From assembly GCA_949294845.1 (NCBI GenBank), contig CASFJH010000090.1, positions 1 through 42,606 on the forward strand: 42,606 bases of DNA, given 5' to 3'. The position numbers were made by a program, and so were the translations under genes. Under the pieces are notes generated by a model. The model was not told the DNA's origin. It ran no database searches and saw only the letters and a program-made list of their open reading frames with translations. This document shows, piece after piece, positions 24,883-31,924 of the stretch (its first letter is position 1; every line of letters begins with the position of its first letter). The DNA comes from an uncultured Bacillota bacterium (lineage in GTDB: Bacteria; Bacillota; Clostridia; Christensenellales; Pumilibacteraceae).

Positions 24883-26016
24883 TCAGTACATCCAGTCGAG
24901 ATATATTCCGTATCCTTTTGTCGGGTCGTTAACGAAAACGTGAGTGACCGCGCCAACTATACGCCCGTTCTGTATGATAGGACTGCCGCTCATTCCCTGA
25001 ATTATTCCTCCGGTCGTGTCCAGAAGGCGTCTGTCGGTTACGCGCAGCACCATACTCTTGTCCGAACGTTTGTTCTGCGGCATAGCTCTTATTATTTCTA
25101 TATCGTAAAAATCGGTCGTATCTCCTATAGTGGTGTATATTTCGGCCTTGCCCGAAGTGACGTCAAGCCGGCTCCCGACAGGATACGATTTCCCAAAATA
25201 AGGCACAGTCATGCTGCCGAATACGCCGTATACGTTATTGGCATCGACCGTACCTATCTTTTCACCTCGGATAAGTCCTTTTATTTCTCCGGGCGCGCCG
25301 CGTTTTCCGCGGGTGTACCCGATAAGCTTACAGTTTTTGGCCTCGCCGCCGCGCACCGGCACCACGGTTTCTCCCGAAGTTATCGCATGACCGAGCGAAC
25401 CGAAGCGGTAGTCCTTTCTGACAAAGCTGAGCGTTCCGATACCGTTCACCCTGTCCTTGAGCCAGAGCCCCAGTCTCAGCCGCCCCGACAGCGCCTCGTG
25501 AACGGGCGTCGCCTGCGCTTGAGTCTCTTTCCCCGAACGAAGCACGTTCATCGTTATATCTTCGGCTCCGTCAAGCGCGTCGACAACAGCGGCAAGATCG
25601 TCCACGCATTTCACCTCAGCGCCGCCTGCCGAGGTTATTATATCGCCCTTTTTAAGCGTGGTCCTCGCCGCCACCTCCCCGGCGCCGGTGGATACGGTGC
25701 CTATATCCTCTACTATTACCCCCATAACTTCCATGCTCAGCCCGATAGGCGTTCCTCCGATATAAACTTCTTCTCCGCTCTCCCGTATTTCTATGGTTTT
25801 AACGGGAAAAATGCCGAACAGCTTAAATATCAGCTTTCCGTTTCTCAGATATCCTTTAGCCGCGCCTATATCGACGGCACGGAATGAAGTTGCGGTAAGC
25901 TCGGCAGGCAGCTTTCTGACGCGCGCCACGTCCCCCGCAGCGTAACCGCAAACGGTCAGAATACAAATAATAAGCGCGCAGACTGCTACAGCCGCGCCCT
26001 TCAAGCGTTTTTTCAT
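24883..26016 (-). CDS. spoIVB: SpoIVB peptidase (S55)
   Basis: A 377-residue forespore-secreted serine protease that cuts SpoIVFA, releasing pro-sigma-K processing. An N-terminal membrane helix/signal (residues ~8-27) is followed by a PDZ domain (residues ~95-165, with LKKGDIITSAGG) and the S55 catalytic domain, with the His in GSLGHAI and the Ser in IIQGMSGSPIIQNG. The length is somewhat below B. subtilis (426), mainly in the N-terminal third. There is no ribosome-binding site before the ATG, but a sigma-G-like promoter ends 5 bases upstream of it. Its canonical partner downstream, spo0A, is missing here. Confidence 0.95.
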   Translation of the reverse strand: MKKRLKGAAVAVCALIICILTVCGYAAGDVARVRKLPAELTATSFRAVDIGAAKGYLRNGKLIFKLFGIFPVKTIEIRESGEEVYIGGTPIGLSMEVMGVIVEDIGTVSTGAGEVAARTTLKKGDIITSAGGAEVKCVDDLAAVVDALDGAEDITMNVLRSGKETQAQATPVHEALSGRLRLGLWLKDRVNGIGTLSFVRKDYRFGSLGHAITSGETVVPVRGGEAKNCKLIGYTRGKRGAPGEIKGLIRGEKIGTVDANNVYGVFGSMTVPYFGKSYPVGSRLDVTSGKAEIYTTIGDTTDFYDIEIIRAMPQNKRSDKSMVLRVTDRRLLDTTGGIIQGMSGSPIIQNGRIVGAVTHVFVNDPTKGYGIYLDWMY

Positions 26017-26021
26017 ACTAA

Positions 26022-26052
26022 TAGTAAGAGATTATTGTAAGTAAATTATTCC
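26022..26052 (-). promoter_or_regulatory. Sigma-G-like promoter of spoIVB
   Basis: GGAATA (26047-26052) and CTTACTA (26022-26028) are 18 bases apart on the minus strand, each one base from the sigma-G pattern TGAATA/CATACTA. B. subtilis spoIVB is sigma-F/G dependent. The -10 ends 5 bases before the ATG, so the transcript would begin at or next to the start codon. Confidence 0.5.
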
Positions 26053-26073
26053 GCCGCAAAAAGCGTAACAGTA

Positions 26074-26463
26074 TTATATTGCCTTAAACCGGCCTGTACT
26101 TTCGCGCACTATATATCCTGACAAAACGCTTATGAACAAAGGAAGCGTCACGTCTTTTGAGGAAACTTCTGACTCGAAACACGCATATTTTTTAAGATTT
26201 GACAGTTTACCCGACTTTTCAGCGCATTCGAGAGCATACACGCTTTGCTTAATTATATAAGACAAACTCCTGACGTCGCCCGACTGCGACTCAATCCGCC
26301 GCCATTCTCCGCACATCAGAGCACATTCGTCCATCAGAAGCTCGAGCAGAATTGCGTAACCCGGCAGACTCCTCCTTATGCCGAGATCGCTCATTATCCG
26401 AGTCATTCTTTCCGAATTTATATATTTCTGTATGATCTCAAATAAACTACCGCGCGATTCCAT
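26074..26463 (-). CDS. Stand-alone Spo0A effector-domain-like protein A
   Basis: A 129-residue protein without a receiver domain. Residues ~18-122 align by eye with the C-terminal DNA-binding domain of Spo0A: RMTRIMSDLGIRRSLPGYAIL matches the start ([21 protein letters not shown] in B. subtilis), then come LLMDECALMC, a recognition-helix region SLSYIIKQSVYALE, GKLSNLKKY and a final VTLPLFISVLSGYI corresponding to NSEFIAMVADKL. The canonical recognition helix VERAIRHAIE is changed, so the 0A-box contacts (two Arg) are not kept as such. It starts 5 bases after protein B and lies just before spoIVB. It is probably a regulator in sporulation; its mode of action is unknown. Confidence 0.7.
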   Translation of the reverse strand: MESRGSLFEIIQKYINSERMTRIMSDLGIRRSLPGYAILLELLMDECALMCGEWRRIESQSGDVRSLSYIIKQSVYALECAEKSGKLSNLKKYACFESEVSSKDVTLPLFISVLSGYIVRESTGRFKAI

Positions 26464-26467
26464 ATCA

Positions 26468-26917
26468 TTAATGACAAATTATCGATAAAGATAAACGCTC
26501 AGCCGCCGTTGCGGCCGTTTCATCGGCAATAAGCGCCACTATTTCCATTTCGTTCATATAGCCGAACGCCTTTTCCGAAACATTTTTCATTCCTCTGAAC
26601 TTTTCCTTGCACCTACCGTAGTCGAAGGTCGCATAATCCATGCATTTCTTTGCCGCCGCGTATTTTTTGCCGAACAGCTTTTCCAAAATCCCGTAAAGCT
26701 CCGCAACCGACATTCTTCTCTCGCTCATAAGCACGGCTTCGGCCGCCGCGGCATATAAATAGTATCCGCAAAGCTTAGGCCTCACCGCGGTTGCCGACAC
26801 CAGTCCTGCAACGTAATCGCTCTCTATCAAACGATAAATTTCCGCGTCCAAAGCCTTGTCCTCATACGCCTTATACGGAACTCCTTCATCATATATCACA
26901 AATCCCGGCACACGCAC
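26468..26917 (-). CDS. Stand-alone Spo0A effector-domain-like protein B
   Basis: A 149-residue protein starting at GTG (26917), with GGAG 4 bases upstream. Residues ~1-30 are a short unclassified N-terminal extension, not a receiver. From ~35 on the pattern follows the Spo0A C-terminal domain: VRPKLCGYYLYAAAAEAVLM, ELYGILEKLFGKKYAAAKKC at the helix-turn-helix, and NEMEIVALIADE at the end (NSEFIAMVADK in Spo0A). The HTH helix keeps Lys rather than the conserved Arg residues. It is preceded by a good vegetative promoter, unlike a forespore gene. With protein A it forms a two-gene unit; a heterodimer is possible but unproven. Confidence 0.7.
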   Translation of the reverse strand: MRVPGFVIYDEGVPYKAYEDKALDAEIYRLIESDYVAGLVSATAVRPKLCGYYLYAAAAEAVLMSERRMSVAELYGILEKLFGKKYAAAKKCMDYATFDYGRCKEKFRGMKNVSEKAFGYMNEMEIVALIADETAATAAERLSLSIICH

Positions 26918-26951
26918 TTTTCTCCGCTGAAATTATTTTGCGTTTTGTTTT

Positions 26952-26980
26952 ATTATATCAGACAATATTTGGAAACGCAA
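26952..26980 (-). promoter_or_regulatory. Extended -10 sigma-A promoter of the Spo0A-like pair
   Basis: TGATATAAT, with a perfect -10 at 26952-26957 and a TG extension, lies 17 bases from TTGCGT (26975-26980) on the minus strand. The -35 is weak, but extended -10 promoters need little. The ATG/GTG is ~35 bases downstream. Expression would be vegetative or early, as expected for a regulator. Confidence 0.65.
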
Positions 26981-27019
26981 GCGTATTCAATCAGTTTTTT
27001 TAGATTTATAAATAAATTA

Positions 27020-27050
27020 AAAAAATTCGACAAAATCCGTCGAATTTTTT
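27020..27050 (-). terminator. Terminator ending the thiN-spoVM operon
   Basis: A perfect 12-bp inverted repeat (AAAAAATTCGAC) with a 7-base loop is followed in the minus direction by a long run of U. It is a strong intrinsic terminator, ~150 bases after the spoVM stop, and separates the housekeeping operon from the Spo0A-like genes. Confidence 0.9.
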
Positions 27051-27200
27051 ACTAATAGCGAAACGCTACGGTAAATATATGTATTTACCGATAAGTTCAA
27101 GCCGCTTATTTTACGCTTGGCCGATATTAACCGACATTTGACCGTAACTTAATCGATATAAACCGCGGCTCTGTCGCTTAAATCGATATTTTGTCAAGGG
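27051..27200. other. Non-coding stretch between spoVM and its terminator
   Basis: No reading frame of note on either strand. It contains a perfect 9-bp dyad CGGTAAATA with loop TATG (27069-27090) and two copies of TCGATAT about 35 bases apart. It will be transcribed as the 3' UTR of spoVM or form part of a small RNA ending at the terminator. A TTGACA is present on the minus strand at 27192-27197 but has no matching -10. Confidence 0.4.
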
Positions 27201-27275
27201 TTAAGTCTCCTTTTTAACGAACAGGCGCAGAAACCCCCTCAAAAACCTCGGCGCTTTTATGCAGATTATTTTCAT
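27201..27275 (-). CDS. spoVM: Stage V sporulation protein M
   Basis: A 24-residue protein, MKIICIKAPRFLRGFLRLFV and four more residues, which is too short for usual gene finding. It matches B. subtilis SpoVM (26 residues) at Met1-Lys2, Ile6, Lys7, Pro9, Phe11, Leu12 and Gly14. Pro9 is the residue known to be important for its shallow amphipathic-helix placement on curved membrane, where it recruits SpoIVA to the forespore surface. A perfect AGGAGG sits 5 bases before the ATG and overlaps the thiN stop. The position after rpe-thiN is the same as in Bacillus. CATATAAT, resembling a sigma-E -10, lies ~90 bases upstream in thiN, but no matching -35 was found. Confidence 0.9.
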   Translation of the reverse strand: MKIICIKAPRFLRGFLRLFVKKET

Positions 27276-27284
27276 TTTATCCTC

Positions 27285-27887
27285 CTATCGCTCGACGAAC
27301 AACAGCGTCAAGCCGTTTACGGAGACCGAAAATTCTCCGCCGACCGCCCCGTTGGACACGCTTATTATATGTATCTTATCGACGGTAAGCGCTTTGGCGG
27401 CGTATTTCAGTCCCTTTGTATACAGTATATGTATCCGGCTGTCAAAGGGTACCAACGACACCGTCGCGTCTTTTCTCGCAGTGCCGGTAAACTCTCCGTC
27501 TATCAGCAACACGTCGAAACTGTCGCCTTTTATAACGGCTTTCATTCCGAGTTCGCGCGCATAGGCAAGAAGACTGTAATTGCACAGTTCGTGATCGGGA
27601 CGGCCGCCGAAAGCGCCGTATATCTCTATAGAGGAGCAGCGCGCTTTACTCATGTATTCGACCGCAAGATGCCCGTCGGTATAATCTTTATGCGACGGAA
27701 AACGAACGGTTTTTATTCCGGCCGGCACCTCGGACAGATTCAACGAATCGAAATCGCCCAGAACCGCGTCGGGTCGGATATGCCGCGACACATATTCGTA
27801 AGCTCCGTCCGCGCACACCGTGATTCCGTCGTCAGTCGCCGGCATTTTTGCAGGAGGATCTCCGTTCAGAAACAGGTATCCTTTCAT
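27285..27887 (-). CDS. thiN: Thiamine diphosphokinase
   Basis: A 200-residue enzyme that makes thiamine diphosphate from thiamine and ATP. The family motifs are CADGAYEYV, VLGDFDSL, the Asp-rich PSHKDYTDGHLA, and the nucleotide-binding YGAFGGRPDHELCNYSLL. The C-terminal half (residues ~125-200) is the thiamin-binding beta domain. It overlaps rpe by 4 bases and its stop lies in the spoVM ribosome-binding site. No TPP riboswitch is present nearby. Confidence 0.94.
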   Translation of the reverse strand: MKGYLFLNGDPPAKMPATDDGITVCADGAYEYVSRHIRPDAVLGDFDSLNLSEVPAGIKTVRFPSHKDYTDGHLAVEYMSKARCSSIEIYGAFGGRPDHELCNYSLLAYARELGMKAVIKGDSFDVLLIDGEFTGTARKDATVSLVPFDSRIHILYTKGLKYAAKALTVDKIHIISVSNGAVGGEFSVSVNGLTLLFVER

Positions 27888-28552
27888 GCGCGCAATCTCT
27901 CTATGGCCGCGCGGTAATCCTTTTCACCGAAAACAGCGCTGCCGGCTACGAGCACCTGCGCGCCCGCCTCGCGCACCGCGGCGCAGTTGCCGGCATGAAT
28001 TCCTCCGTCTATTTCGATAAGCGCTTTACTGCCGCTTTCATCGCGCAGCCGTCTGAGCTCGCGTAAACGGTCGACAGACTTTTCGATGAAATGCTGGCCG
28101 CCGAAGCCGGGATAAACGCTCATAAGCAGCACCATGTCGCACAGAGCTATACAATTTTTCAAAACCGAAACGGAAGTGTCGGGACTTATCACGGCGCCGC
28201 ATTTCGCTCCCGAAGCTTTTATTTCGTTGAGTACGCTCACAGCGTCGCCGCACGCCTCCATATGAAACGTCACATAGTCGGCTCCTGCCTCGACAAATCT
28301 GCGGACGTATTTTTCAGGCTCCACGATCATTAGATGAACGTCAAGCGGCAGCGAAGTATGCTTTCTGATGTCGCTTACCATCTTCATACCGAAGGTGATG
28401 TTAGGCACGAATACTCCGTCCATAACGTCGCAGTGAATCATATCGGCTCCGGCGTCGGTTATTTTTTTAACCTCGTCGCCCATGACGGAAAAATCCGCGC
28501 TCAGTATGGACGGCGCAATAAGACATTTTTCGAGATTGTTTCCGGTATTCAT
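27884..28552 (-). CDS. rpe: Ribulose-phosphate 3-epimerase
   Basis: A 222-residue TIM-barrel enzyme that interconverts ribulose 5-phosphate and xylulose 5-phosphate in the pentose phosphate pathway. APSILSADF, the metal-binding HCDVMDGVFVPNITFG, DVHLMIVEPEKY, VYPGFGGQHF and EIDGGIH match the family in order. AAGGAG is 6-7 bases before the ATG at 28552. It is separated from rsgA by 205 bases in which I see no convincing gene. Confidence 0.97.
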   Translation of the reverse strand: MNTGNNLEKCLIAPSILSADFSVMGDEVKKITDAGADMIHCDVMDGVFVPNITFGMKMVSDIRKHTSLPLDVHLMIVEPEKYVRRFVEAGADYVTFHMEACGDAVSVLNEIKASGAKCGAVISPDTSVSVLKNCIALCDMVLLMSVYPGFGGQHFIEKSVDRLRELRRLRDESGSKALIEIDGGIHAGNCAAVREAGAQVLVAGSAVFGEKDYRAAIERLRA

Positions 28553-28757
28553 ATTTCTTCTCCTTAATAAATATTCCGACAGCCGCCCTGCCGGTCATAC
28601 GGCCGCTTATTCAACAAATTTAAGACAGATTGTTAAGCAACCCGACGGCTTGTCCGTCCTTTTATCGGCATAACGCGCCGCACCCGCAGAGTAAAAAGCC
28701 TTTTGTTTCCCGGAGTAATATAACGCCTTATCCTCGCGTTATTTACAACAGCCGCGA

Positions 28758-29630
28758 TTATCTGCCGTATTTTTTCAGACTGGAAAGCTCCCTGTAAAGT
28801 CTGACATAGCGCACATATCTCGCTTCGCTTGTCTCTCCTCGCGACGCTGCCGCTCTGACTGCGCAATCCGGTTCCGCCGTATGGGTGCAGCCGCCTCCGA
28901 AGCGGCATCCGTCGGAAAAACGCGAGTATCCGTAAATATTCGCCAGTCCGCGCGCATCCGCTCCGTGCATATCGAGCATACTGAACCCGGGCGTATCGAT
29001 AATATAAGTGCCTCGGCGCAAGCGCACTATTTCGGCGCGCGTGGTCGTATTCTTCCCTCTGCCTATAGCCGACAAATCGCCCGTTTCGCGGCTCAGTCCG
29101 GTAAGAGCGTTGACAAGGCTGGATTTCCCTACGGCGGACTGCCCTGCCAATGCCGACAGTTTGCCGAACAGTATTTTTTCAAGCGCCCTGACGTCGCGCC
29201 CGGCCGCGCTGCACGATATGACGCCGTCGGCAAAATCTCCGTACTGCGCAGTCACTTCGTCCAGATCGAAAGGGATATCGTTTTTGTTTACGCATATCAC
29301 CGGGGAAATTCCGGCGAGCCGGCAGTTGACGACCAATTTATCAGCAGTGATAAAATCAGGCTCGGGATGCGGTGCGACAACTATAATCACCGTATCGACG
29401 TTGGCCACCGCCGGACGTATCAGAAAATTTTTTCTCGGCAAAACGCTCTCTATCACCGGATTGTCGTCCGCGCTTACGGTAACGAAATCGCCCACGCGTA
29501 TATCGGTGGTCTTTCGTATGCTTTTGCGCGCTCTCAGGTTATATTCCGCGGTCCCGTCGTCAATCGTGAAAATATCGGAATCAATTCTGACGACTCTGAA
29601 TTTGCGTACTTCGTCTGACATACTAATCAT
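28758..29630 (-). CDS. rsgA: Ribosome small-subunit GTPase RsgA
   Basis: A 290-residue circularly permuted GTPase that acts late in 30S assembly. An N-terminal OB-fold (residues ~8-70) is followed by G4 (VCVNKND), G1 (GQSAVGKSSLVNAL), G2/G3 (GKNTTTRAEIV, DTPGFSML) and a zinc-binding C-terminus, CRFGGGCTHTAEPDC. The length is normal. It overlaps rlmN by 8 bases; in Bacillus and most Clostridia prpC and prkC would lie between them. Confidence 0.96.
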   Translation of the reverse strand: MISMSDEVRKFRVVRIDSDIFTIDDGTAEYNLRARKSIRKTTDIRVGDFVTVSADDNPVIESVLPRKNFLIRPAVANVDTVIIVVAPHPEPDFITADKLVVNCRLAGISPVICVNKNDIPFDLDEVTAQYGDFADGVISCSAAGRDVRALEKILFGKLSALAGQSAVGKSSLVNALTGLSRETGDLSAIGRGKNTTTRAEIVRLRRGTYIIDTPGFSMLDMHGADARGLANIYGYSRFSDGCRFGGGCTHTAEPDCAVRAAASRGETSEARYVRYVRLYRELSSLKKYGR

Positions 29631-30648
29631 TATACAGGCGACGTCTCCTCAATTGTCCGCAGGCGCCTTCGATATCCGCCCCCATCGACCGGCGGACGGT
29701 CACGCTTACGCCGGCTTTTTCTATCCTGTCGCGAAAACGCTCCGCTTCCGCTGCGGTGCATCCGGTCACGTCCTTTTCCCTGACTTTATTGAGCATTATA
29801 AGATTGACGTGAGAGCTGTATCCCGAAGTTATTTCGGCAAGTCTCTTCACGTCGAAATAACTCATATTGTCTTTAATGAGAGCATACTCGTAAATAATGC
29901 GACGGCCGGTCTTTTCGAAATAATATTTTGCGGCGCGCACTATGTCCGCTATCGAATATTTATTAGCAACCGGCATAATCTTACGCCTGTTTTCATCGGT
30001 AGTCGCGTGAAGAGAAACGGATAAAGTAACCGTAAATCCGTCGTCGGCAAGCCTGTAAATGCCGTCGCACAGTCCGCAAGTGGACAGCGAAATATTTCTC
30101 TGCCCCAGTCCGACTCCTTCGCGGCTGTTGATAAGCCGAATAAATTTAGCGGTATTGTCGTAGTTATCCAGCGGTTCGCCGCTGCCCATAAGCACCACAT
30201 TGTCAAGACGCTTACCCGTATATACTGCGGCCTGTACCGCTTCGGCCAGTATTTCACCGGCGGTAAGATCTCTTATCTTTCCGTCTATGCCGGAGGCGCA
30301 AAAAGCGCAGCCCATACGGCACCCCACTTGCGTGGATAGACACGCCGTATTGCCGTAATTATGCGGCATAAAAACGCCTTCTACGATATTGCCGTCGTGC
30401 AGCGCGAACAAAAATTTCTTCGAGCCGTCCTTAGACTCAAGACAATCGTCAATGCGCACAGGCTCCGTAACAAAACGTTCGATCAGTTTCGATCTCAGTG
30501 TCTTGGGGAGATCCGTCATATCGGATACGCCGACTCCGGCGGCCAGTTTTGAAAAAATCTGGACTGCCCTGTAAGACGGCTCGTCCATATCCGCAAGCAT
30601 CGTCTTAAGCTCGGCAATATCGTAATCCTGGAGTACTTCGTGTGACAT
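29623..30648 (-). CDS. rlmN: 23S rRNA (adenine2503-C2)-methyltransferase
   Basis: A 341-residue radical-SAM enzyme that methylates A2503 of 23S rRNA and A37 of some tRNAs. The CX3CX2C cluster motif is CRMGCAFC, VLMGSGEPLDNYDN is the family motif, NISLSTCG and LSLHATTDE follow, and the C-terminal Cys for methyl transfer is in GADIEGACGQL. The ATG at 30648 (MSHEV) begins one base after the TAG of rsmB, a coupled start without a good ribosome-binding site of its own. Confidence 0.96.
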   Translation of the reverse strand: MSHEVLQDYDIAELKTMLADMDEPSYRAVQIFSKLAAGVGVSDMTDLPKTLRSKLIERFVTEPVRIDDCLESKDGSKKFLFALHDGNIVEGVFMPHNYGNTACLSTQVGCRMGCAFCASGIDGKIRDLTAGEILAEAVQAAVYTGKRLDNVVLMGSGEPLDNYDNTAKFIRLINSREGVGLGQRNISLSTCGLCDGIYRLADDGFTVTLSVSLHATTDENRRKIMPVANKYSIADIVRAAKYYFEKTGRRIIYEYALIKDNMSYFDVKRLAEITSGYSSHVNLIMLNKVREKDVTGCTAAEAERFRDRIEKAGVSVTVRRSMGADIEGACGQLRRRRLYND

Positions 30649-30649
30649 A

Positions 30650-31924
30650 CTATACTTTTTTTCTCCTGAAAGCAACGGCAAAGAACCCGTCTGTACCGTC
30701 ATAAGGAAACAATTTAAGCGCTCCGTCTGTCACATGACCGTAAGGAAAAACGGGTGTGAAAATTTCGAAATCCCCGTCTTTAAGGAACCTTCCGACCACG
30801 TCCTCGTTTTCTTCGCGCAGCAAAGTGCAAGTAGAATAGCACAGCGTACCGCCTTCGGCGACGTATTGAGACGAAACGCGCAGAATTCGGTACTGCAGCG
30901 CGCTCAGCTCAGACATCGACGAAAGCGAGCGGTTCAAAGCTATGTCCGGCTTGGAATTAAGCACGCCCAATCCGCTGCACGGCACGTCGCAAACAACCAG
31001 ATCGAAAGCGTTTTTCCACTCGTCGCGCAAAACACAAGCATCGTTGCGCACCGTTTTAATATCCGCTCCCATTCTGGCAGCATACTTTTCTATCAGTTTT
31101 ATTCTGTGCTCGTATTTGTCGGATGCGACGATGTCAAACTCGCCCGCCTCAGACATATAGACGGCTTTTCCGCCCGGCGCCGAGCATACGTCGAGGATTC
31201 GTCCCCGACCGCGTCCCAATGCGGCCAGATAATACTCAGCGGCAAGCGAGGACGCCAACGACTGAGGTGTAAAATAGCTTTGAGGCAGCTGTTTCATTGT
31301 ATTATGCGTGACATAATACCCTATTTTGCACGAATCCGGTCTGTAATCGTTAAGTTTTATGAGTTTTTCCGAAAATTCTTCGTCTGAAACAAGCCGCTTA
31401 TTCCGTCTTATGTGTGTGCCTTCGTATGGCTTGGCGCACAGAATTTTCATTGCCGTATCAAACCCGTACTCTTCACACAGCCTGTCGGTCAGCCACACCG
31501 GCGCCCCTGACTGCACCGAGAGATACACTCCGTCGGGAACGGTTCCGCGAGCTGGAAATTGAAAGTCGGCGAACCGCCTCAGCACTGCGTTAACAAAGCC
31601 GCACGCTCCTCCCTTGCCCAGTTTTTTGGCCAGATTGACGGTTTTATCTATTGCCGCGTAACGGGGAACGTCCATATATTTAAGCATATACATTCCCATT
31701 CTGATAACGATACCGACGGTCTGCTTGGGCGATTTCGAACACAGCTTATTAAGCGCATACGAAAAAGCGGCGTCCTTCTCCAATACGCCGTAAAACAGTC
31801 TGGATATATACGCTCTGTCGCGTTCGTCGGCAATATTTTTAAGGATATCGTCCAGCACTATCCCCGAATAGCCTCCGCGATAGACGCGCAGCAAAGCTTC
31901 GTATGTCGTCTTTTCCCTATCCAT
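30650..31924 (-). CDS. rsmB: 16S rRNA (cytosine967-C5)-methyltransferase
   Basis: A 424-residue RsmB/Sun enzyme. Residues ~1-135 form a NusB-like all-helical domain (GGACGFVNAVLRRF), and the SAM-dependent methyltransferase follows with DVCSAPGGKAVYM, DVPCSGLGVL (catalytic-site Cys) and CYSTCTLLREENE (nucleophile Cys). Its ATG shares bases with the TGA of fmt, and its stop is one base from rlmN. Confidence 0.96.
   Translation of the reverse strand: MDREKTTYEALLRVYRGGYSGIVLDDILKNIADERDRAYISRLFYGVLEKDAAFSYALNKLCSKSPKQTVGIVIRMGMYMLKYMDVPRYAAIDKTVNLAKKLGKGGACGFVNAVLRRFADFQFPARGTVPDGVYLSVQSGAPVWLTDRLCEEYGFDTAMKILCAKPYEGTHIRRNKRLVSDEEFSEKLIKLNDYRPDSCKIGYYVTHNTMKQLPQSYFTPQSLASSLAAEYYLAALGRGRGRILDVCSAPGGKAVYMSEAGEFDIVASDKYEHRIKLIEKYAARMGADIKTVRNDACVLRDEWKNAFDLVVCDVPCSGLGVLNSKPDIALNRSLSSMSELSALQYRILRVSSQYVAEGGTLCYSTCTLLREENEDVVGRFLKDGDFEIFTPVFPYGHVTDGALKLFPYDGTDGFFAVAFRRKKV

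Noticed and set aside
24865..25887. A 340-codon open frame on the plus strand opposite spoIVB
   Set aside because: It is antisense to a gene with clear PDZ and S55 motifs and has no recognisable domain of its own.
27192..27197. A perfect TTGACA -35 element downstream of spoVM
   Set aside because: No -10 hexamer is found 16-18 bases further on in the minus direction, so a small-RNA promoter is not supported.
27285..27400. A sigma-E promoter for spoVM inside thiN (CATATAAT)
   Set aside because: The -10 resembles sigma-E, but no KMATATT-like -35 lies 14-15 bases upstream; co-transcription from thiN is sufficient.
28553..28757. A possible short gene or terminator between rsgA and rpe
   Set aside because: An open frame enters this gap from within rsgA, but it has no start signal and no similarity; a 7-bp ATAACGC dyad has a 9-base loop and no U-tract. 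I see nothing convincing.
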